From assembly GCA_002490525.1 (NCBI GenBank), contig DKUE01000031.1, positions 6,386 to 49,876 of the forward strand: a DNA stretch of 43,491 nt, written 5' to 3'. The notes under the pieces are model-generated. The model saw only the letters and a program-made list of their open reading frames with translations, searched no databases and was not told where the DNA came from. Of this stretch, positions 37,615 through 43,491 are shown one piece after another. The DNA is from Ruminococcaceae bacterium UBA7212 (GTDB lineage: Bacteria; Bacillota; Clostridia; Oscillospirales; Acutalibacteraceae). The position numbers were made by a program, and so were the translations under genes. Each line of letters begins with the position of its first letter. Positions within the stretch are counted from its first letter, which is position 1.

Positions 37615-37647
37615 GAATATCTGCTGTTTACATAAGTACAACCGGCA

Positions 37648-37686
37648 AACACCTGCTTCCGTTATAAGGACGCAGGTGTTTTTTCT
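37648..37686 (+). terminator. Intrinsic terminator of the GtrA-like gene
   Basis: AACACCTGC (37648-37656) pairs with GCAGGTGTT (37672-37680), followed by a T-rich run. Confidence 0.88.
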
Positions 37687-37797
37687 TTGTTATTCTGCGC
37701 GAAGCGAAGAAGCTCCCGCGGGACAAGGCGAATGCGATTCACGCGTAGGAACGGAATTTTTATCCGGCCGCAGATGCCGAGCGCGAAATATGTTCTG

Positions 37798-37838
37798 AAA
37801 AAGCCACCGCAGAGGCTGTAAACTCCTCTGCGGTGGCT
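37798..37838 (-). terminator. Intrinsic terminator of carAB
   Basis: Perfect 13-bp stem, 37802-37814 with 37826-37838; on the minus strand TTTTT follows. It lies 18 nt past the carB stop. Confidence 0.9.
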
Positions 37839-37855
37839 GTGCACTCTGTAAGCCT

Positions 37856-40800
37856 TTATTTCTTAATTTGCAGTGTTGCAATATCGGTTAAGGACATTTT
37901 GTCGCTCGGCACGATAAACGTACTTTGCATCAGCGCCTTTGCCGCATCTAAAGAGGTAAGGCACGAGGTGCCGCTTTCTACGGCGATTCTGCGCAGTTTA
38001 AAGCCGTCGCGGTCGGGAATTCTGCCGTGTGTCGGGGTGTTGATAATCAGAGACACATCCCCCGCGTTCATCATATCGAGTATGTTCGGACTTTCTCCCG
38101 AAAGCTTGTTGACGGGCTTCGCGTCAATACCCGCCGCTTGAAGGGCTTTGCGCGTGCCGGGCGTGGCGTAGAATTTGAACTCGGAATCCTTGAATTCCTT
38201 GAGCATTTCACAAATTTCCGCTTTATCTTTATCACGGACGGTGATAATGATTTTGCCGTCCTTGGGAAGACTTACACCGCCGCCGTCAAACGCTTTTAAG
38301 AGCGCTTCGTTGTAATCCTGCGAAATGCCGAGCACTTCACCTGTGGACTTCATTTCAGGCCCCAACGAGGTGTCTGCACCGATAATCTTTTCGAAGGAGA
38401 ACACGGGCAACTTAATTGCATAATAGCCGCTGTTTTTGTAAAGCCCTGTGCCGTAGCCCATATCCTGAATTTTTTCACCGAGCATGGCGCGGGTGGCAAG
38501 CGCAATCGCGGGGATGCCCGTCACCTTGCTGATGTAAGGCACAGTGCGCGAGGAACGGGGATTTACTTCGATGATGTAGACTTCCTCATGCAGAACGATA
38601 AACTGAATATTCATCATACCGATGACGTGCAGGGCGGATGCCAAACGTTTTGTGTAGTCTACAATTGTTTTCTGTACTTTTTCGGAAAGCGTCACTGCCG
38701 GGTAGACGGAAATGGAATCACCCGAGTGAATGCCTGCGCGGTCAACGTGCTCCATAATGCCGGGAATCAAAATATCTCTGCCGTCGCAAATTGCATCGAC
38801 CTCGACCTCTTGCCCCATCAAATATTTATCGACAAGCACGGGATGCTCCGAAAGGTCGGGGATGGTGCGGGTAATGATATCCATGAACTCAAGGATATCA
38901 TCATCATTGGCGGCAATCTGCATGCCCTGCCCGCCCAATACATAGCTCGGACGCACCAAAACGGGATACCCAAGGCTGTGTGCCGCCGCAAGCGCCTCAG
39001 TCGCGGTAAACACCGTCTGCCCCTTCGGGCGCGCAATATCGCAGTATTCGAGAATCTCGTCAAAGCGTTCTCTGTCCTCTGCCGCGTCTACGTGGTCGGC
39101 ATCCGTGCCGAGAATGGTGACGCCGAGGTCATTGAGCGTTTTCGTCAGCTTAATTGCAGTTTGCCCGCCGAATTGGACAATTGCGCCGTCGGGCTGTTCC
39201 ATTTCGACAATATTGGTCACATATTCGGGTGTCAGCGGCTCGAAATACAGCTTGTCGGAGATATCAAAGTCCGTGGAAACCGTTTCGGGGTTGTTGTTGA
39301 CGATAATTGCCTCACAGCCTGCTTTCTTAAGTGCCCAAACCGAGTGTACCGAGCAATAGTCGAATTCGATACCCTGCCCGATGCGGATGGGACCGGAACC
39401 GAGCACCATAATTTTCTTTTTGGTTTTAGTCGTATCGACTTCGTTTTCTACGCAGTAATCTGAATAATAGTAGGGGGTCTGCGCCGCAAATTCTGCCGCG
39501 CAAGTATCCACGATGGAGAAACTCGGCTGAATTTTCCACATTTTGCGAAGATTTTTAATTGCCGCTTCTGTTACGCCGACGTTTTTCGCAATCACATCGT
39601 CTGTAAACCCGAGACGCTTTGCTTCTAACAGCGTGTCACGGTCACAGCAGCCTGTCGCGAGCAATTTTTCCATATCGACAATAACTTTGATTTTTTGTAA
39701 GAACCAAATGTCGATTTTTGTGATGTCGTGGATGCTTTCCAGCGGCATTTCATTGTAAATTGCCGCGGCAACTGCATAAATACGTGTATTGTCAATATTT
39801 TTGAGCAGTTCCGCCAATTCCTCGTTTGATTTTGCAATCAAATCGTCATACAACAGACTCTTGCGGTTTTCTTCGAGAGAATGCATGGCTTTTTGCAAAG
39901 CGGCCTCAAACGAACGCGCGACCGCCATCACTTCGCCCGTGGCCTTCATCTGCGTACCGAGGGTGCGCTTTGCAGTAACGAATTTGTCGAACGGCCATTT
40001 CGGGAATTTGACGACACAGTAGTCGAGCGCAGGCTCAAAGGATGCAAAGGTTTTGCCTGTTACGGCGTTCGGGATTTCATCCAGTCCCAAACCTAATGCG
40101 ATTTTTGCCGCCACACGCGCAATCGGGTAGCCTGTTGCCTTAGACGCGAGCGCCGAGGAACGCGAAACACGGGGATTCACCTCGATGACTGCATATTGGA
40201 ACGAATCGGGATGCAGTGCAAACTGCACGTTACAGCCGCCCTCAATGCCTAACTCCGTAATAATATTGAGCGCCGAGGAGCGCAGCATCTGATAGTCCTT
40301 GTCCATCAAGGTTTGACTGGGCGCAACAACAATAGAGTCGCCTGTATGTACGCCCACGGGGTCAAGGTTTTCCATATTGCAGACCGTGATGCAGTTTCCT
40401 TTCGAGTCGCGCATCACTTCATATTCGATTTCTTTCCAGCCCGCAATACACTTTTCAATCAAAACCTCTGTTACGCGGGAAAGGCGCAGACCGTTGGCAC
40501 AGATTTCGCGCAGCTCCTGCTCATCGTCGGCAATGCCGCCGCCTGTACCACCCAGTGTGTAAGCGGGACGCACGATTACAGGATAACCGATGCGGTTCGA
40601 GAAATCTACTGCGGATTCCACATCGTGCACAACGAGCGATTCAATGCACGGCTCGCCGATTTTTTCCATGGTGTCCTTGAATTCCTGTCGGTCCTCTGCC
40701 TTTTTAATCGCGCTTGCGTTAATGCCGATGAGACGCACGCCGTTGGCTTTCAAAACGCCCAATTCGTCTAACTCCATGGCGAGGTTCAAGCCTGTCTGCC

Positions 40801-41071
40801 CGCCCAAGGTCGGGAGAATGGAATCGGGCTTTTCTTTTTCAATAATTTTGGTTAAAGTGGGAATGGTCAACGGCTCGATATAAACCTTATCAGCAATGTC
40901 GCCGTCGGTCATAATGGTTGCAGGGTTAGAGTTGACGAGCACAACCTCAATGCCTTCCTCTTTTAAGGAACGGCACGCCTGTGTGCCCGCATAGTCAAAT
41001 TCAGCCGCCTGCCCGATAATAATCGGACCTGAACCGATAACCATGACCTTTTTGATGCTTGTATCAATCAT
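37856..41071 (-). CDS. carB: Carbamoyl-phosphate synthase large subunit
   Basis: Synthesises carbamoyl phosphate from bicarbonate, ATP and ammonia delivered by CarA, for pyrimidines and arginine. The 1071-residue protein shows the internal duplication: each half starts with an ATP-grasp pre-domain (KVMVIGSGPIIIGQAAEFDYAGTQACRSLKEEGIEVVLVNSNPATIMTD near 8-56; KIMVLGSGPIRIGQGIEFDYCSVHSVWALKKAGCEAIIVNNNPETVSTD near 555-603). Metal-binding ends EVNPRVSRSSALASKATGYPIARVAAKIALG and EVNPRSSRTVPYISKVTGIP follow. The C-terminal MGS-like allosteric domain is visible from about 940 (GKIIITVRDKDKAEICEMLKEF). Its ATG overlaps the carA stop by 8 nt. Confidence 0.97.
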   Translation of the reverse strand: MIDTSIKKVMVIGSGPIIIGQAAEFDYAGTQACRSLKEEGIEVVLVNSNPATIMTDGDIADKVYIEPLTIPTLTKIIEKEKPDSILPTLGGQTGLNLAMELDELGVLKANGVRLIGINASAIKKAEDRQEFKDTMEKIGEPCIESLVVHDVESAVDFSNRIGYPVIVRPAYTLGGTGGGIADDEQELREICANGLRLSRVTEVLIEKCIAGWKEIEYEVMRDSKGNCITVCNMENLDPVGVHTGDSIVVAPSQTLMDKDYQMLRSSALNIITELGIEGGCNVQFALHPDSFQYAVIEVNPRVSRSSALASKATGYPIARVAAKIALGLGLDEIPNAVTGKTFASFEPALDYCVVKFPKWPFDKFVTAKRTLGTQMKATGEVMAVARSFEAALQKAMHSLEENRKSLLYDDLIAKSNEELAELLKNIDNTRIYAVAAAIYNEMPLESIHDITKIDIWFLQKIKVIVDMEKLLATGCCDRDTLLEAKRLGFTDDVIAKNVGVTEAAIKNLRKMWKIQPSFSIVDTCAAEFAAQTPYYYSDYCVENEVDTTKTKKKIMVLGSGPIRIGQGIEFDYCSVHSVWALKKAGCEAIIVNNNPETVSTDFDISDKLYFEPLTPEYVTNIVEMEQPDGAIVQFGGQTAIKLTKTLNDLGVTILGTDADHVDAAEDRERFDEILEYCDIARPKGQTVFTATEALAAAHSLGYPVLVRPSYVLGGQGMQIAANDDDILEFMDIITRTIPDLSEHPVLVDKYLMGQEVEVDAICDGRDILIPGIMEHVDRAGIHSGDSISVYPAVTLSEKVQKTIVDYTKRLASALHVIGMMNIQFIVLHEEVYIIEVNPRSSRTVPYISKVTGIPAIALATRAMLGEKIQDMGYGTGLYKNSGYYAIKLPVFSFEKIIGADTSLGPEMKSTGEVLGISQDYNEALLKAFDGGGVSLPKDGKIIITVRDKDKAEICEMLKEFKDSEFKFYATPGTRKALQAAGIDAKPVNKLSGESPNILDMMNAGDVSLIINTPTHGRIPDRDGFKLRRIAVESGTSCLTSLDAAKALMQSTFIVPSDKMSLTDIATLQIKK

Positions 41072-42146
41072 CGTATCTGCCCTCCGCTGCCATTTTTAAG
41101 AATCTGTCAAATAAGAAGGATGTGTCCCGCGGGCCGGAATTTGCCTCGGGGTGGAACTGTACCGTGAAAATCGGCTTGCCGTGATAGACAATGCCCTCTA
41201 CGGTTTTATCGTTAACGTTAATGCAGTTGATTTCCGCATTCTGCGGCAGGCCCTTGCCGTTTACCATATAGCCGTGGTTCTGCGAGGAAAGATAGGTCCT
41301 GTCCTCGTGCAAAAACTTCACAGGATGGTTTGCACCGCGGTGCCCGTATTTCATGCGCTCGGTTTCGCCGCCGTTTGCCAATGCCATCAGCTGATGCCCG
41401 AGGCATATCGCGAAAGTCGGGATACCGTAGTCATACAGCTTTTTAATTTCTTTGATGATGCTCACACAGTCCGCAGGGTCGCCGGGGCCGTTGGACAGCA
41501 TAATGCCGTCGGGCGCGGATTTTATAATTTCCTCTGCCGCAGTCCATGCGGGGTACTGTGTCACCACACAGCCGCGCGCAACCAAGCTGTTTGCAATGTT
41601 GCGCTTTGTGCCGAAGTCGAAAAGCGCGATTTTTGCACCGCTGTTTTCCGCACCTAAAACGCTCTTTTCTTTTAAAGTGACGCTTTCCACAAGCTTGTCC
41701 TGCCGAAAGCCGCGAATGACCTCCATCAAACGGTCCTTGTCGGAAATATCCGCCGTAACAACACCGCGCATGGTGCCGCTTTCACGCAGCTTCTTGACGA
41801 CCGCGCGCGTATCAATCCCTGAAAGGCAGGGAATATGGTGCGCACGAAGCAGACTGTCAATCGTTTGGGTGTTACGGAAGTTAGACGGTGTATCGCACAG
41901 CTCGTGGACAATGAATGCACAGGGCTGTAATTTATCGCTTTCAAAGTCTTCTAAGCTTACGCCGTAGTTGCCAATCATCGGGTAGGTCATGACAATGCCC
42001 TGCCCCGCATAAGAAGGATCGGTCAAAATTTCCACATACCCTGTCATAGAGGTGTTAAACACAACCTCGCAGGGCGTCTCGGAAAATTCTCCGTGCGCGG
42101 TTCCTTCGTAAATCGAACCGTCCTCTAACATTAAATACGCTTTCAA
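41064..42146 (-). CDS. carA: Carbamoyl-phosphate synthase small (glutaminase) subunit
   Basis: Hydrolyses glutamine and channels ammonia to CarB. The class I GATase domain is C-terminal: GIMLSNGPGDPADC, the nucleophile in FAICLGHQLMALANGG, the NHGYMV region and VQFHPEANSGPRDTSFLFDRFL with the catalytic His and Glu. The N-terminal domain begins KAYLMLEDGSIYEG. The start is uncertain. The -10 of the promoter is at 42192-42197, so transcription starts near 42185 and the upstream TTG there is unlikely. TTG at 42146, in line with family starts (M-KAYLxLEDG), is preferred, with AAAGG about 12 nt upstream. That gives about 360 residues. Confidence 0.95.
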   Translation of the reverse strand: MKAYLMLEDGSIYEGTAHGEFSETPCEVVFNTSMTGYVEILTDPSYAGQGIVMTYPMIGNYGVSLEDFESDKLQPCAFIVHELCDTPSNFRNTQTIDSLLRAHHIPCLSGIDTRAVVKKLRESGTMRGVVTADISDKDRLMEVIRGFRQDKLVESVTLKEKSVLGAENSGAKIALFDFGTKRNIANSLVARGCVVTQYPAWTAAEEIIKSAPDGIMLSNGPGDPADCVSIIKEIKKLYDYGIPTFAICLGHQLMALANGGETERMKYGHRGANHPVKFLHEDRTYLSSQNHGYMVNGKGLPQNAEINCINVNDKTVEGIVYHGKPIFTVQFHPEANSGPRDTSFLFDRFLKMAAEGRYDD

Positions 42147-42191
42147 ATCGTCGCACCGACCTTTCAAATACACACTGTTATTCAACTAAAA

Positions 42192-42220
42192 ATTGTACCA
42201 TACTCTATGCCTGATTTCAA
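42192..42220 (-). promoter_or_regulatory. SigA-type promoter of carAB
   Basis: On the minus strand TTGAAA (42215-42220), 17 bp and TACAAT (42192-42197) with an extended TGG. No PyrR-type attenuator or other leader terminator is visible in the short leader. Confidence 0.82.
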
Positions 42221-42250
42221 CCGAAACCGCATTGAAATATTTGCCGAAAT

Positions 42251-42284
42251 TAAAAGAAAAGCGGCGGAAATTTCCGTCGCTTTT
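42251..42284 (-). terminator. Intrinsic terminator of the antiporter gene
   Basis: GCGGCGG (42261-42267) pairs with CCGTCGC (42274-42280) with one G-U pair; on the minus strand TTTTCTTTTA follows. Confidence 0.8.
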
Positions 42285-42292
42285 AAACAGGA

Positions 42293-43315
42293 TTAAAAGG
42301 GCAAATATCCCATAGAGGAATTGGTGACCAAAACGGCAACATACCCGATATAAATGCAAATCATCAATGCGCCCTGCCAACGGCTGAGCTTCTTGAAAAT
42401 CAACGTTGGAATGATGGCAATGCAAATAATCAAAAGGCAAATCGGCATATCTAAGAACGCCGATTGCTTGCCGACGGGCAGTGTACCGCCCGAAAGGAAG
42501 CCGCAAATCGGCAGAATCAGGGTTAAGTCAATAATGTTTGCGCCGATGATGTTACCAATGGACAAATCAGACTGCTTTTTCGCAATGGCGGTGATTGTGG
42601 TGACCAATTCGGGGAGAGATGTGCCGACAGCAATAATGGTTACACCGATAATTGCTTCGGAGACACCCAGACCCTTGGCAATTACCGTGCCGTCATCGAC
42701 CAGCAAATCAGCGCCGACAACAATGCCTGCCGCGCCGATCAGGAATTTAATAATGTTGATGACAACATCCTTGCCTGTGACCTTCGGACCGCGGTCCTCT
42801 TCTGTTACGCCGAGTGAACGCTTTCCCGAAATGATGTTTTCCGCCATAAACACGGCAAAAATTACAATCATAGTGATGCTCTGCCAAAGATTCAGCTGTA
42901 AGGAATAGGAAAAAGCAAACAGTGCCGCCACAGCAAGAATCATCAAAGAACCTTTGAAGGCGACCTCTTTACGTTTGACAGCAGCGGGAATACACAAGAC
43001 GGAAATACTCATAATGAGACCGACATTCGCCGTAACCGAACCGACGGCGTTGCCGATTGCCATATCATTCTGTCCCTTTGTCGCAGCAATTGCGGAAACA
43101 AGCAATTCGGGAAGGGTCGTTGCAAAACTGACAACCGTTGCGCCGATGATGAATTTCGGAATGCCTGTTGCCTCGGCAATCCATGTTGCGGCATCGACAA
43201 AAATATCTCCGCCTTTGACAATGAGCACCAAGCCGATAAGGAACATAATCACAACATAAATCATGTTGTCGGGTGCCAGCCCCAAAAGACCGGCAAGTGA
43301 AGCAGAAATCTCCAT
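42293..43315 (-). CDS. CaCA family calcium/sodium antiporter (YrbG-like)
   Basis: A 340-residue inner-membrane cation/Ca2+ exchanger with about ten helices in two inverted halves. The alpha-repeats are clear: IGATVVSFATTLPELLVSAIAATKGQNDMAIGNAVGSVTANVGLIM (N-half) and IGVTIIAVGTSLPELVTTITAIAKKQSDLSIGNIIGANIIDLTLIL (C-half), carrying the acidic ion-binding Glu in LPEL of each. A charged loop (GKRSLGVTEEDRGPKVTGKD) links the halves. The start is placed at 43315 (MEISASLAG); an ATG at 43390 overlaps the promoter -10, and another at 43336 has no ribosome site. Likely exports Ca2+ or another cation with Na+/H+ exchange. Confidence 0.92.
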   Translation of the reverse strand: MEISASLAGLLGLAPDNMIYVVIMFLIGLVLIVKGGDIFVDAATWIAEATGIPKFIIGATVVSFATTLPELLVSAIAATKGQNDMAIGNAVGSVTANVGLIMSISVLCIPAAVKRKEVAFKGSLMILAVAALFAFSYSLQLNLWQSITMIVIFAVFMAENIISGKRSLGVTEEDRGPKVTGKDVVINIIKFLIGAAGIVVGADLLVDDGTVIAKGLGVSEAIIGVTIIAVGTSLPELVTTITAIAKKQSDLSIGNIIGANIIDLTLILPICGFLSGGTLPVGKQSAFLDMPICLLIICIAIIPTLIFKKLSRWQGALMICIYIGYVAVLVTNSSMGYLPF

Positions 43316-43388
43316 TCTTTGGTCACGCCTTTGCATAAAAACTTTATTAAAATCCGAAACACCGTTTTTACACGGCAAAATTTTTTCC

Positions 43389-43418
43389 ATTTTACCATAT
43401 GTATACAGGTAAAGTCAA
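43389..43418 (-). promoter_or_regulatory. SigA-type promoter of the antiporter gene
   Basis: On the minus strand TTGACT (43413-43418), 18 bp and TAAAAT (43389-43394), giving a leader of about 65 nt to the chosen start. Confidence 0.65.
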
Positions 43419-43470
43419 CGGATATTCAACATTTTTTACGAGCATTTTTTGCGCTGTTTTTGCAAAATCT

Positions 43471-43491
43471 GTCATTCTGAGCGAAGCGAAG
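43471..43491. repeat. Dispersed extragenic repeat, truncated by the window edge
   Basis: GTCATTCTGAGCGAAGCGAA runs to the end of the window. Related sequences are GTCATTCCGAGC...GGCGAAGC at 11651, ATTCTGCGCGAAGCGAAGAA at 37692, and the inverted TTCTTCGCTTCGCCCGGAAT at 36770. All are intergenic. This family resembles short extragenic repeats common in clostridial genomes; copy number and length elsewhere cannot be judged here. Confidence 0.6.

Noticed and set aside
42147..42185. carA start at TTG 42185
   Set aside because: It coincides with the transcription start predicted from TTGAAA-17-TACAAT, and the extra residues do not resemble CarA N-termini.
1..43491. Complete mobile element, prophage, CRISPR array, tRNA or rRNA
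   Set aside because: No integrase, transposase, phage structural gene, regularly spaced repeats, or cloverleaf/rRNA sequence was recognised on either strand.

Overview
The window reads as a chromosomal segment of an anaerobic Gram-positive Clostridia member, probably Oscillospirales/Ruminococcaceae-like. This is an inference from gene content: a GlgC/GlgD pair, a glmS ribozyme, DUF1836, an ECF S component coupled to DUF1893, PadR-DUF2812, consensus SigA-type promoters and strong GGAGG ribosome binding sites. No rRNA, tRNA, CRISPR array, integrase or transposase was seen. It is mostly core metabolism, with small accessory pockets at 1.0-1.7, 20-26 and 26-29 kb.

Layout. 0.1-0.9 kb (-): a biotin ligase without a DNA-binding domain. 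1.0-1.7 kb (+): an in-frame remnant in which the start of a NatA-like ABC ATPase is joined to the end of a NatB-like permease. 1.8-8.4 kb (+): the aromatic amino acid operon aroF-tyrA-aroB-aroA-aroC-pheA, preceded by a complete ribosome-mediated attenuator with a Phe/Tyr-rich leader peptide. 8.5-8.7 kb: a structured non-coding stretch with C-rich loops and a terminator, a candidate small RNA. 8.7-11.6 kb (-): zapA-U32 peptidase-dut. 11.9-18.4 kb (-): an acetyltransferase and the glycogen operon glgB-glgC-glgD-glgA. 18.6-20.5 kb (-): YbjQ, DUF1836 and a degenerate histidine-kinase-like ATPase. 20.7-21.8 kb (+): gap. 21.9-26.0 kb (+): an APH-fold kinase with a MATE exporter, a PadR-DUF2812-small membrane protein cassette, and an acetyltransferase broken by a frameshift in an A7 run. 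26.1-27.1 kb (+): a very cysteine-rich protein behind a SigE/SigK-like promoter. 27.1-28.9 kb (-): a DMT transporter and an unknown membrane protein. 29.0-31.1 kb (+): glmS with its ribozyme. 31.2-32.7 kb (-): glnA with a terminator in its leader. 32.8-33.8 kb (+): a secreted SH3-C39 protein. 33.9-36.9 kb (-): tcdA-aldo/keto reductase-ECF S component-DUF1893. 37.1-37.6 kb (+): a GtrA-like protein. 37.8-42.2 kb (-): carA-carB. 42.3-43.4 kb (-): a Ca/Na-type antiporter.

How the genes fit together. The aro operon carries the first step, three later common shikimate steps, and both branches to Tyr (TyrA) and Phe (PheA). Its leader senses exactly those two amino acids, and its DAHP synthase is the type with an N-terminal allosteric domain for them, so transcription and enzyme activity would respond to the same signals. 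RNA control recurs: the aro attenuator, the glmS ribozyme, the glnA leader terminator and the candidate small RNA. glmS, glnA and carAB all consume or produce glutamine but are separate transcription units.

The best candidates for something undescribed are the aro attenuator (read directly from sequence), the C-rich candidate small RNA, the cysteine-rich protein with a mother-cell-type promoter, and the NatA/NatB fusion.
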